NCBI GenBank assembly: GCA_003134655.1
Contig: PLBY01000154.1
Span: forward strand, 20,501-84,500
Length of the DNA stretch: 64,000 bases
Source: Acidobacteriaceae bacterium
GTDB lineage: Bacteria; Acidobacteriota; Terriglobia; Terriglobales; Acidobacteriaceae
Direction: 5' to 3'
Below, in pieces: positions 45,792 through 54,103 of this stretch; within the stretch, counting starts at the first letter, position 1; each line of letters begins with the position of its first letter. Both the position numbers and the translations under genes were made by a program. The notes beneath the pieces were generated by a model. That model ran no database searches and had not been told where the DNA came from. It saw nothing but the letters and a program-made list of their open reading frames with translations.

Positions 45792-47144
45792 CTAGCCCCT
45801 CCAGGGCCATACCCAGGTCCAGCTCGGACCGCGGAAGAATGTGCCCACGGAGGTGAGCATCACAGCCTCCATCAGGAACAGCGTCATGATCCAGAATGAG
45901 AGCGATCGAGATCTCACCCAGTTTCGAAACCCTTTTTGCTGGTCTGCGGTTCTGCCCGCCAGGCACAAGAGAGTCACGACAATCCAGAGCGGAAGCAGCG
46001 CATCCCACGCATGAATTCGAATCAGAAGCGCGCTGAGGACAAGCATGACAATCGCGATGGTTATGGTCCGTCCTGATTTGTCGCGAGCCCACCGGCATAA
46101 ATCTGCCGTGCTCACATCATCGAAAAACGGGACGAATGGGATGATGAAGAGGCCGCTCACGATGAGCACAGGCAGGATGATCCCCGCTACGAAAGGCGGA
46201 AAGTAGTGGAGTAATTCCTGCAGTCCCGTGAAATACCAGGGGGCCTTGGCGGGGTTCGGAGTGTGCAGCGGATTCGCCATTTCGTCCAATGGAGCCTTCC
46301 AGATCAAGGCCATCGACAAAAGCACAACGGCCAGCGCCTCGATGCCAATGATTTCTCGAAACAACAACTCGCGGTACGAGAGAGTCTTTTCGTTCTCGAC
46401 TCCTCTAAATAGGTCGTCCTCGGCGGGGATGTGATCGGGCAAGATTGGCTTTCCCTGCTCATCGGGCTCATACATCCCGCCGTCTTTGTGGAGACGCCAG
46501 AGGTGGACGGCGATGAGCATGATGACGACGAGCGGAAAGATCATGGTGTGCAGCACATAGAAACGCAGCAGCGCATTGGCATTCACCGTGTGGCCGCCCA
46601 ACAGGTAGAAACGAAGCCTCGCGCCCACGAACGGCATCGAAGAAATGATGCTGGCCCCCACCGTAGTGCCCCAGTAAGACAACTGGTCCCACGGCAAGAG
46701 GTACCCTGTGTAGCTTAGTAATAAGGTAGCTAGCAAAAGAGACACGCCCACTACCCAGTTCAGCTCCCGTGGAGGCTGATATGCACGGCGGTAGAACACC
46801 TTGGCCATGTGCATAAAAACCAGGAATACCATGGCGTGGGCGGACCAGCGATGCAGGCTTCGCAGCATGACACCCGAGGAGACCACAAATTCCAGGTCCT
46901 TCATGTCGGCGTAGCCTTGGGGAATCGAGGGGTGGTAGTACAGCATGAGCAGGAGTCCGGTGCTGACTTGGATCGTGAACGTACCCAGGGTGAGCGCTCC
47001 GAGGTACCACGTGTTGCGAAATCCCAGTTGGGCGTCGCGTACCCGGGCCGATAGCATCCGCCGGAAATCATGTTGCCACCAGGCGATTGCCTGAACCGGA
47101 TTCCGGATATGCGTTGCATGCGGCATGTCGGTTGATCTTTCCAT
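45792..47144 (-). CDS. cytochrome b (Rieske/cytochrome b complex)
   Basis: 450 residues with about 9-10 membrane helices. Helix B carries two histidines in HRWSAHAMVFLVFMH and helix D two in HTMIFPLVVIMLIAVH, the four bis-histidyl haem ligands. GYLLPWDQLSYWGTTVGA is the quinol-site segment, and APWYFTGLQELLHY stands in for the P-E-W-Y loop of the C-terminal (subunit IV) part. So it combines b6 and subunit IV in one chain. It starts three bases after the Rieske stop; a second ATG at 47126 (MPHATHIRN) is possible. Confidence 0.93.
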   Translation of the reverse strand: MERSTDMPHATHIRNPVQAIAWWQHDFRRMLSARVRDAQLGFRNTWYLGALTLGTFTIQVSTGLLLMLYYHPSIPQGYADMKDLEFVVSSGVMLRSLHRWSAHAMVFLVFMHMAKVFYRRAYQPPRELNWVVGVSLLLATLLLSYTGYLLPWDQLSYWGTTVGASIISSMPFVGARLRFYLLGGHTVNANALLRFYVLHTMIFPLVVIMLIAVHLWRLHKDGGMYEPDEQGKPILPDHIPAEDDLFRGVENEKTLSYRELLFREIIGIEALAVVLLSMALIWKAPLDEMANPLHTPNPAKAPWYFTGLQELLHYFPPFVAGIILPVLIVSGLFIIPFVPFFDDVSTADLCRWARDKSGRTITIAIVMLVLSALLIRIHAWDALLPLWIVVTLLCLAGRTADQQKGFRNWVRSRSLSFWIMTLFLMEAVMLTSVGTFFRGPSWTWVWPWRG

Positions 47145-47147
47145 TCC

Positions 47148-47642
47148 TTATGCCTGAACGTATTCCGAATGTGCCGGCAAGGTCGCCGAGCGGTCAACCA
47201 TCAGGTTTCCGTCGTCGCTAATCCACACCTTCAGCCAAGGCAGAGGTTCCGGCGCAGGACCGGAGGTGACAGTGCCGTCGCGCCGGAACGTGCTGCCGTG
47301 GCAGGGACACACGATTTCACCCGTGTCCGCTTTCCAATTCGACAGGCATCCAAGATGAGTGCACACGGCACTCAGCGCGTAAAAACCTTCCTGCACGCGC
47401 GCCACGAAAATGCCGAATCGGGCATCCAACGTGACCGAGCCAACAGCGTAACGTTCAGGCCGGCCCACGCTGACGATTGGCGGCGGTTCGTAGAGGACGT
47501 TCGGAGAAAGATAACGGAATCCGAACACGCAGGCGCCCAGTCCGGCGACGCCTAACGACGTCGTTCCGACTTTGACGAACTGGCGGCGGTCTAGCGACGC
47601 CCGATCGTAATCAGCGGCTCTCTTTTCGCGCTCTTCTGCCAT
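47148..47642 (-). CDS. Rieske 2Fe-2S protein
   Basis: 164 residues. A twin-arginine-type leader (DRRQFVKVGTTSLGVAGLGA) also acts as membrane anchor. The cluster ligands are in CTHLGC and CPCHGS, with the usual proline loop (SGPAPEPLPWL). It is the first gene of the operon Rieske, cytochrome b, octaheme cytochrome c, cytochrome c lipoprotein, and is expected to take electrons from quinol at the outer face of the inner membrane. The Shine-Dalgarno is weak. Confidence 0.93.
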   Translation of the reverse strand: MAEEREKRAADYDRASLDRRQFVKVGTTSLGVAGLGACVFGFRYLSPNVLYEPPPIVSVGRPERYAVGSVTLDARFGIFVARVQEGFYALSAVCTHLGCLSNWKADTGEIVCPCHGSTFRRDGTVTSGPAPEPLPWLKVWISDDGNLMVDRSATLPAHSEYVQA

Positions 47643-48088
47643 GGCTCAGGAAAAACTTGGTCGCCCATGATTGAGCGAGGAGCCAGATGAACGCAGTGAT
47701 TGAAATCACACACTATGGTGCGAACGTCACTTACGTGAGGGAGGCCACCGTCAGTCCATGGCTCGCCGGGCCCATCTCCCGCCAGCCATCAGGAGGTGGA
47801 ATGTTGCGGGGAAGTTGGGTCTCGCTAGCCGTTGCCGCGGCCCCGATCGAGTTAGCTAGGAGTGACGGGCAATCTGGAGGTTATTCCGAGCCAGAAGTTG
47901 GCATCTAGGAGATCACGTTGATCTCCTCCAAGCCCGTTTCTGGATAACTTCCGGATAGCCGACGTCCGCTCGAGACGACGGGCCCTTCACCAGATTGGGG
48001 GATGCACGTTACGTCTTGCCGGCTAAGTTGTTGGATGAGCGCGTTTATTTGCTTCAGCAAGCGATGGAAGGTAGGATCCGAGCTGACA
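47643..48088. other. divergent gap with repeat copy
   Basis: 446 bases between the Rieske gene and the nuclease-like orphan. It contains the repeat copy at 47891-47967. No gene is supported; the operon promoter should lie at the left end. Confidence 0.4.
47891..47967 (+). repeat. dispersed intergenic inverted repeat, copy 3
   Basis: CCAGAAGTTGGCATCTAGGA, GATCACGTTGATC, CTCCAAGCCCGTTTCTGG and GGATAGCCGACGTCC. CCAGAA pairs with TTCTGG and GGAGATCA-like with TGATCTCC, giving a long imperfect hairpin with a short loop. It is the best-preserved copy for the tail. Confidence 0.7.
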
Positions 48089-48742
48089 ATGAAGCTGAAT
48101 CGCGAAATGGTGGTCCGTGTCGCTGAGGCCAGCATTATCGAGACGATTGAAGCATTCGTGCGTTTCAGGCCGGGTTTTCACGGCGACACAGGCATCCGCG
48201 ACTATCTCTATCATCGGCTGATGACGGGGCTTCCCAACGGAGGAACCCATACCCGCCCGGATGGAGGCGGAACCCTGCTGGCGCAGGCCGAATGGTACAC
48301 AGTTCTTAAGTACCGCAATACGGGGAGTGGTTCTTCACGCGGCCGCTTCGATGTCGGCATTGCCGATCCGGAAGAGCTCGATTCCGCGGTACCCCGCCCG
48401 CTTATGACGTTCGAGTGCGGGCGCAACAAGTACGCCTCGGTCCTCCTCGGCGATGTGGACGCCGCCGCCGAACACGAAGGCCCGGCACCGGCGGACATGA
48501 CCAAACTGGCGCGTGAAATCAAGCACGCGGGTCTGCCTCTAGGATATGCTCTCGAGTTCTATGACGAAGACCATTGGGAGGCCGAGCGGCTGGCCGACCG
48601 CGTGCGAGAGTGGATTTCCACGTCCCAGTGCGATGGCCTCCGCGTTGTCGTGCTGTCGTGCCGGGGCGGCGAGAAGCCTTCGCTGACGCTTTGCCGGAAT
48701 CGTGGGCCGGGCAGCTCTGGCTCGGGTTCGGAGTCGAACTGA
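48089..48742 (+). CDS. hypothetical protein, possibly PD-(D/E)xK nuclease-like, damaged end
   Basis: 217 residues from ATG at 48089 (MKLNREMVVRVAEA). Not a recognised family. The order SRGRFDVGIADPEEL, then PLMTFECGRNKYAS, is reminiscent of restriction-nuclease-like folds (D, then E-x-x-x-x-K), with a helical IETIEAFVRFRPGF start and a final strand GLRVVVLSCRGG. After about 48665 the frame becomes Gly/Ser-rich, while the +1 frame reads REAFADALPESWAGQLWLGF and a later frame reads LVESAFRAAVLAGIGKAL. This suggests a frameshift in the last part and an original end near 48991. Function unknown. Confidence 0.5.
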   Translation: MKLNREMVVRVAEASIIETIEAFVRFRPGFHGDTGIRDYLYHRLMTGLPNGGTHTRPDGGGTLLAQAEWYTVLKYRNTGSGSSRGRFDVGIADPEELDSAVPRPLMTFECGRNKYASVLLGDVDAAAEHEGPAPADMTKLAREIKHAGLPLGYALEFYDEDHWEAERLADRVREWISTSQCDGLRVVVLSCRGGEKPSLTLCRNRGPGSSGSGSESN

Positions 48743-49146
48743 AGCGGATTGAGTCCCTTTTCATGCGCAAGAGCGGGCGGATTGGCCGGCCAGGCCGTAA
48801 GAACGGGGGAGGGTCACACAAACCGGATCAGCCGGGGAAACTTCCTGTGTTCGTCTTCGTGGGAGGCGCGCCTCCTGGTCGAGTCCGCTTTTCGCGCCGC
48901 CGTTCTCGCCGGCATTGGTAAAGCGCTCAACGCCTGCGGGACCCCTCCCATGAAGATTGAAGTTCGGCGCCGTCGAGAAGAGCCCGCGTAGGCACTCACG
49001 TCCCAGCTTTTCGAGCGGACCGGACTCCGCATTGTTCTCGGTTGACGGACAACCCTTCCATAATCCGGGTAAGGTAAGAGTAGCCGACAAACCAGGAGTG
49101 ATTCGGTCGTTAGTTAGTTTGGTCCACCCATGATGCTCTTTGGTCC
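48743..49146. other. probable decayed 3' coding region and spacer
   Basis: Protein-like stretches in shifting frames run to a stop at 48991 (see the preceding gene). From 48992 to 49146 nothing is recognised. Confidence 0.3.
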
Positions 49147-50328
49147 TTACGGGGCGGTCACCGCATTCTGTTCAAGAGTGACCGCAGTTTGTGCTAACAG
49201 TCTGCCGTTTGCCGATGCGCCCGTCTTCATGGCGATTTTTGTTTTAGCCAGTATTACTCCCTCAGCGTGCGCAGTCGTTCCAATGGCCACAGCACCGGAA
49301 GCCTGCCAGAAGATATTCTTGGGCTGTGCGCCGCCTTCCAGGATCATTTGCGTAGCGCTGGCCTGGGTAAGAGTTCCCGCTATCTGGAATATCCAGACAT
49401 CGTTTGCGCCACCCGAGAGCGTGACATTGGTTGATATTGAAACAGCGGTAGTCCATTTGTAGAGGCCGGGGACGAGGGTTAACCCGCCAATGTGTCCGGC
49501 TCCCAGGTTTAAGAAATTGGGCAACGTTCGTCCGGCGGCGTTAGTGTAGGCGGTTTGCATGTTGGCTACAGCCTTTGTGAGTAAGGTGGGGTCGGTCACC
49601 CTGCAGGGAAGAGGACCCGCCGCATTCACGGAGTAAATTGTCCCTGTCACCATTTCCGCACACGTAACATGGATAGCGGCTCCGGTGATTGGACTAGCTC
49701 CAACATCCCCAGTGATAGCGGATGGGAAAACGTCGGTGATTCCTGATTTGGTCAGAATCGCGAAAATACCTGCCTTGCCAAGGGCCACTGGTGTCTGTCC
49801 GGTAAGCGCGATGGCGTTGGTGGTAAATCCCCATGTAATGGGATGGGCCATGGCAATTCCAACTGCGTTCTTCGCCGCCGTCGTAACCGTGGCGGTATAG
49901 CTGGTGTTCGGGTTGAGAGCGGACGAGGTTGGCGTAAAGGTTGCCACAGTGTTTGCGTCATTCATGGCGACGGTACCTGGTACGTCGTTTCCGCTTGTCT
50001 CCGTGACTGTGAACGTGAGCAAATTTCCCGCTGAGGACGAGCTAACCGTTTCCGGGTCCATCGGCTGGCTGAAGGTTGCGGTCACTGCGGTGCCAGTTAC
50101 AACGTTATCACTGGTATTTGTGCTGGTAGGTACGTTCGTAGCCCTGTTACTTGGGCTTGACGAAATCACGGTGGGTTCTGTAGCTGCGCCGACAAGAGTG
50201 CCGGGAGCAACAGTAACGCCGGGGCCAACGGCAGCAAAGACTCTTCCGATTCCGCCGCCTGCAAGCAAAGCGGCGAATAGTAACGCCATAAACATCGACG
50301 GTTTGTATGAGCTTTCGAATCTGGTCAT
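49147..50328 (-). CDS. ice-binding protein (DUF3494) with Ig-like domain
   Basis: 393 residues from ATG at 50328 (GAGGGA six bases upstream). Signal peptide (MALLFAALLAGGGIGRVFAA). A Big_5-type Ig domain follows (PTVISSSPSNRATNVP, ATFSQPMDPETV, WGFTTNA). Residues about 165-393 are a DUF3494 beta-solenoid: LGKAGIFAILTKSGITDV, ITGDVGASP, GLTLVPGLYKW, SGGANDVWIFQIAGTL, AQPKNIFWQASGAVAIGTTA, HAEGVILAKTKIAMKTGASA, GRLLAQTAVTLEQNAV. Family members bind ice and inhibit recrystallisation outside the cell. It is monocistronic. Confidence 0.92.
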   Translation of the reverse strand: MTRFESSYKPSMFMALLFAALLAGGGIGRVFAAVGPGVTVAPGTLVGAATEPTVISSSPSNRATNVPTSTNTSDNVVTGTAVTATFSQPMDPETVSSSSAGNLLTFTVTETSGNDVPGTVAMNDANTVATFTPTSSALNPNTSYTATVTTAAKNAVGIAMAHPITWGFTTNAIALTGQTPVALGKAGIFAILTKSGITDVFPSAITGDVGASPITGAAIHVTCAEMVTGTIYSVNAAGPLPCRVTDPTLLTKAVANMQTAYTNAAGRTLPNFLNLGAGHIGGLTLVPGLYKWTTAVSISTNVTLSGGANDVWIFQIAGTLTQASATQMILEGGAQPKNIFWQASGAVAIGTTAHAEGVILAKTKIAMKTGASANGRLLAQTAVTLEQNAVTAP

Positions 50329-50459
50329 TTTCTTTCCCTCTTTCATGAGCCCGCAAGGCACCGGTGGTCGGCCGATCTGCTTAGATAGGCGGGAATCCCG
50401 TTGCCATATTGAGGCCAAGCCCAAGAGAGAAGCTGTTCTACATTGACCACTTGCGACAA

Positions 50460-50816
50460 TTATCTCGCCAGTCGCTTGAGGTCTACGTTTTCAAACTGCG
50501 CCACTACCCAGGATTGCTCCCGAGTAACGGACAATGCGGAAGTTATGCGTTTTCCAATCCGTTCTTCAATCCATTGAAGCTTCGCCTTCTGCGTGTTTGC
50601 AAGGGTTTGGGCGGTCCCTAGCGGCGGCTCAAGTTGTTGAGAGGACTGAATAGATGGGCTTTGACACCGTAGAAAGCCGGATTCTCCAACACTCTCTGCA
50701 TCAACCACTAAGAGGAAATCATCTGAATTGTTAATCCGCAATTGAATCCACGTTCGACGACCAGCTGTAGCTCCGGAAACCCGGCCGCGCATGGAAGGCC
50801 GGTCGTTCGCACCCAA
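50460..50816 (-). CDS. possible small hypothetical protein
   Basis: A 118-codon frame. The second half (LQWIEERIGKRITSALSVTR) has amphipathic character and no rare-residue excess; the first 25 codons overlap the repeat's left side and look non-coding. No ribosome site or family is recognised. It may be a remnant. Confidence 0.2.
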   Translation of the reverse strand: MGANDRPSMRGRVSGATAGRRTWIQLRINNSDDFLLVVDAESVGESGFLRCQSPSIQSSQQLEPPLGTAQTLANTQKAKLQWIEERIGKRITSALSVTREQSWVVAQFENVDLKRLAR

Positions 50817-50840
50817 GCTTCCTCGAAGCCCGTTTCTGGA
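50815..50840 (+). repeat. dispersed intergenic repeat, copy 4 (right arm only)
   Basis: CTTCCTCGAAGCCCGTTTCT then GGA, nearly identical to the segment at 34078 and to the right arm of the copies at 47891 and 55667. Confidence 0.55.
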
Positions 50841-51243
50841 CGGCGAGACGAAGCGCTGAGGGTTCCCAGATTACTCCGCATTGGCGACAGCCCGCCCAGA
50901 ATCGAGTCAGCATATGCGCGATCCTAGTGTTGTCCAGTCGAGATCCAGTGAACTGACGAACGGAAGACTTCGGCGCGAAGTTGGTCAAGACTCGCAGAAG
51001 CCCGCGTCTGGGGCAGCAGCAGGGGGAGCGGTCTGGCTTGGCTCAAGAATAAAAATCCTGGACCACATCTATCCATCGGAGCAAGTGCACACTATGCCCG
51101 TGCGCAGGATCACAGCTGTCCGTGAACTTGGTCACATCCTTCCACCAGCGTTGATGGTACATAGTCGCAATCCGTGCATGAGGAAGGGTGCTGGACCGTT
51201 TCCAGGTTGAGCGAGCCCGGCTTGCTTCCGGAAGGATGATCTT

Positions 51244-52335
51244 ATGCTCCCGCCGAACGAGTCGTTCTTTGGGGCCCTGCAGCGAAAAGGTGTCAACCGC
51301 CGTCGCTTCATGAAGTTCTGCGCCGCCATGACAGCGACCTTAGCCCTTCCCCCGCGTTATGTGGCACAGGTCGCTTCCGCTCTGGAGAAAACCAGGAAGC
51401 CAGTGCTGGTATGGCTGCAGTTCCAGGATTGCGCCGGGAACTCGGAGGCCATCCTGCGGTCGAGCAATCCCCCGGTGTTGGACGTGGTGCTGGACCTGCT
51501 TTCGTGGGAGTACCACGAGATCATCATGGCGGGAGCCGGGCACCAGGCCGAAGCCGCGCTGCAGCGCGTGGTCAAAGAGGAGAAGGGCAAGTACCTTGCG
51601 GTGGTCGAAGGGTCTATTCCCTTGGCCGACGATGGAGTCTACTGCACGGTTGCTGGGAAGACGGCGTTGTCAATCGCGAAGGAAGTTTGTACGAACGCTG
51701 CGGCAACGATCGCGGCTGGAGCGTGCGCCTGGTATGGCGGGCTTGTGGCGGCGTCCCCGAATCCGACAGGAGCAGTAGGGATTTCGGAGGCGGTGCCGGA
51801 GGCCAAGGTCATCAACCTGGGCGGCTGCCCGCAGAATCCGGCGAACACGGCTGCGGTGCTGGTGCACTACCTCACATTCGGCAAACTGCCGGCGGTGGAT
51901 CAATACAACCGTCCGCTGTTTGCCTATGGGCGGGTCATCCACGACCAATGCGAGCGGCGCGCGCATTACGATGCCGGACGCTATACACAGGAGTGGGGCG
52001 ACGAAGGCCATCGCAAAGGGTGGTGCCTCTACAAGATGGGGTGCAAAGGCCCGGAAGCAACGTTCAACTGCCCGTCCGTGCGATTCAACGACGGTACGAG
52101 CTGGCCGGTGAAGGCCGGGCACGGCTGCGTCGGCTGCGGTGGGTACAACTTCTGGGAGACCAAGTCTCCGTTCTACGAGCGGTTGCCGAACGTTCCGGGA
52201 TTCGGGGCAGAGGTCAGTGCCGAGAAGATCGGCATCGGGATCACGGCGGCTGTAGCGGGAGCGACTGTCGTTCATGGAATCGCCAGCGTGGTTCGAGACC
52301 GCATGCGGACCATACCCGGGCCCGAAAAACCATAA
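51244..52335 (+). CDS. [NiFe] hydrogenase small subunit (group 1), unusual proximal site
   Basis: 363 residues. A Tat signal (NRRRFMKFCAAMTATLALPP) and a C-terminal anchor helix (IGIGITAAVAGATVVHG) give periplasmic, membrane-bound topology. Iron-sulfur ligands: proximal cluster C63 in QDCAGNSE, C in GACAWYGG and C in LGGCPQNP; distal H/C in RVIHDQCERR, GWCLYKMGCKG; medial C in FNCPSVRFN and HGCVGC. The family's second proximal cysteine (C-x-x-C) is replaced: the codons read C63-A-G-N66. In group 1h enzymes the same place is aspartate, so a non-cysteine ligand is precedented. It is the first gene of the hydrogenase operon. Confidence 0.95.
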   Translation: MLPPNESFFGALQRKGVNRRRFMKFCAAMTATLALPPRYVAQVASALEKTRKPVLVWLQFQDCAGNSEAILRSSNPPVLDVVLDLLSWEYHEIIMAGAGHQAEAALQRVVKEEKGKYLAVVEGSIPLADDGVYCTVAGKTALSIAKEVCTNAAATIAAGACAWYGGLVAASPNPTGAVGISEAVPEAKVINLGGCPQNPANTAAVLVHYLTFGKLPAVDQYNRPLFAYGRVIHDQCERRAHYDAGRYTQEWGDEGHRKGWCLYKMGCKGPEATFNCPSVRFNDGTSWPVKAGHGCVGCGGYNFWETKSPFYERLPNVPGFGAEVSAEKIGIGITAAVAGATVVHGIASVVRDRMRTIPGPEKP

Positions 52336-52356
52336 GAGCAGGCAGAGGAGGACCGT

Positions 52357-54069
52357 ATGGCACGCATCGTAGTCGATCCAGTGACTCGCATTGAAGGCCA
52401 TCTGCGCATTGAAGCCGAGGTGAACGGCGGCGCGGTCACCGATGCCTGGAGTTCAGGAACGATGTTTCGCGGGATCGAGCTGATACTGCGGGGGCGCGAT
52501 CCGCGCGAGGCGTGGATCTGGACGCAGCGCATCTGCGGGGTGTGCACGACGGTACACGCGCTAACGTCGGTGCGAGCGGTCGAGGACGCGCTGGGAATCG
52601 AGGTGCCGGCGAATGCGAATCTGATCCGCAACATCATTGGCGCCAGCCAATACGTGCAGGATCACGTGATCCACTTCTACCACCTGCATGCGCTCGACTG
52701 GGTGGATGTGACGCTGGCGCTCAAGGCCGATCCTGGAAAGACGTCGCAACTGGCGGAGTCGATTTCGCCGTGGCCGAAGTCGAGCCGTAACTACTTCAAG
52801 GCGGTTCAGGATCGGGTGAAGGCGCTGGTGGAGAGCAAGCAGCTCAGCTTGTTTAGCAGCGGGTATTGGGGGCATCCGGCGTATCACCTGCCGCCAGAGG
52901 CGAATTTACTGGCGGTGGCACACTACATCGAAGCACTGGAGTTTCAGAAGGACTACATCCGGATTCACGCTGTGCTGGGCGGGAAGAATCCGCACTTGCA
53001 GACTTATCTGGTGGGCGGGATGGCGACGTCGATGGATCCGAATGAGCCGGGGGCGACCATCAATCCGGAGCGGATTACATTCCTGACGGAACTGGCGAGT
53101 AAGGCGCAGGCATTCGTTGATCAGGTGTACGTGCCGGATGTGCTGGCGGTGGCGAGTTTCTACCAGGACTGGTTCGGATATGGGGAGGGGTTGGGGAATT
53201 TCCTTTCTTATGGCGATTATCCGCAGGGAGGCGTGAAGGATCCAGCGCGGTTTTACCTGCAGCGCGGCGCGATCTTCGGGCATGATTTATCGAAGGTGCA
53301 TCCGGTGGACCCGGCGAACGTGTCGGAGTATGTGACGCACTCGTGGTACGAGTACGGCGATGGCGATCAGGGCGCGAAGAATCCGTACCAGGGTGAGACC
53401 AAGCCAAAATATACGGGCCCGAAGCCGCCGTTCGAACATTTGGAGGTGGATCAGAAGTACTCGTGGCTGAAGGCGCCAAGGTATCAGGATCATCCGATGG
53501 AGGTGGGGCCGCTGTCGCGCATGTTGGTGGCGTACGCCTCCGGGCATCCGGAGGTGAAGGCGGCGGTGGATGGCATTCTCGCGAAGCTTAATGCGCCAGC
53601 GACGGCGCTGTTCTCGACTTTGGGACGCATTGCGGCTCGGGCGGTCGAAGCGAAAGTGATGGCGGGACAGGTCAGCATGTGGGTGGCGGAGTTGGGCGAC
53701 AAGCTGGGACACGGTGACTTGCGCATTCATAACGGGGAGAAGTGGGACCCTGATACCTGGCCGAAGGAGGCGCAGGGATGGGGTTTCCATGAGGCGCCGC
53801 GCGGTTCTCTGGGACACTGGGTACACATCGAAGACAAGAAGATTCAGAACTATCAGTGCGTGGTGCCTACGACCTGGAATGCCGGACCGCGGGATGCCAA
53901 GGGGCAGCGCGGGGCTTATGAGGCGGCGCTGATGAAGACGCCGATTGCGGATCCGGAGCGTCCGGTGGAGATTCTGCGCACCGTACACTCCTTCGATCCG
54001 TGCCTGGCGTGCGCGGTGCACGTGGTGGACGCGCGAGGACGGCGGTACACGCAAGTGAAAGCGAGTTGA
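52357..54069 (+). CDS. [NiFe] hydrogenase large subunit
   Basis: 570 residues, AGGAGG five bases upstream. The L1 motif RICGVCTTVH (C60, C63) and L2 motif DPCLACAVH (C549, C552) hold the Ni-Fe centre. The start MARIVVDPVTRIEGHLRIE is the family signature. Maturation should cut after H555, removing 15 residues. It oxidises H2 in the periplasm with the small subunit. It lies 21 bases after it and is followed by the cytochrome b subunit and the protease. Confidence 0.97.
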   Translation: MARIVVDPVTRIEGHLRIEAEVNGGAVTDAWSSGTMFRGIELILRGRDPREAWIWTQRICGVCTTVHALTSVRAVEDALGIEVPANANLIRNIIGASQYVQDHVIHFYHLHALDWVDVTLALKADPGKTSQLAESISPWPKSSRNYFKAVQDRVKALVESKQLSLFSSGYWGHPAYHLPPEANLLAVAHYIEALEFQKDYIRIHAVLGGKNPHLQTYLVGGMATSMDPNEPGATINPERITFLTELASKAQAFVDQVYVPDVLAVASFYQDWFGYGEGLGNFLSYGDYPQGGVKDPARFYLQRGAIFGHDLSKVHPVDPANVSEYVTHSWYEYGDGDQGAKNPYQGETKPKYTGPKPPFEHLEVDQKYSWLKAPRYQDHPMEVGPLSRMLVAYASGHPEVKAAVDGILAKLNAPATALFSTLGRIAARAVEAKVMAGQVSMWVAELGDKLGHGDLRIHNGEKWDPDTWPKEAQGWGFHEAPRGSLGHWVHIEDKKIQNYQCVVPTTWNAGPRDAKGQRGAYEAALMKTPIADPERPVEILRTVHSFDPCLACAVHVVDARGRRYTQVKAS

Positions 54070-54103
54070 AGGTGGCGTAACGCCACTGTAAAAGGAGGCG
54101 CCA

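Larger units (their letters stand above)
50329..51243. other. 915-base gap upstream of the hydrogenase genes
   Basis: Contains the upstream region of the ice-binding gene, a partial dispersed repeat at 50815-50840, and the hydrogenase promoter region. A minus-strand frame at 50460-50816 (118 codons) reads QTLANTQKAKLQWIEERIGK and QSWVVAQFENVDLKRLAR, which looks helical and partly protein-like, but no good start or homologue is recognised. Confidence 0.4.

Noticed and set aside
49041..49100. Possible sixth copy of the dispersed repeat (ends in GTAGCCGAC)
   Set aside because: Only the short tail matches and the arm sequence is absent.
51411..52394. 327-codon alternate frame over the hydrogenase small subunit
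   Set aside because: Gly/Arg-rich shadow of a well-identified gene.
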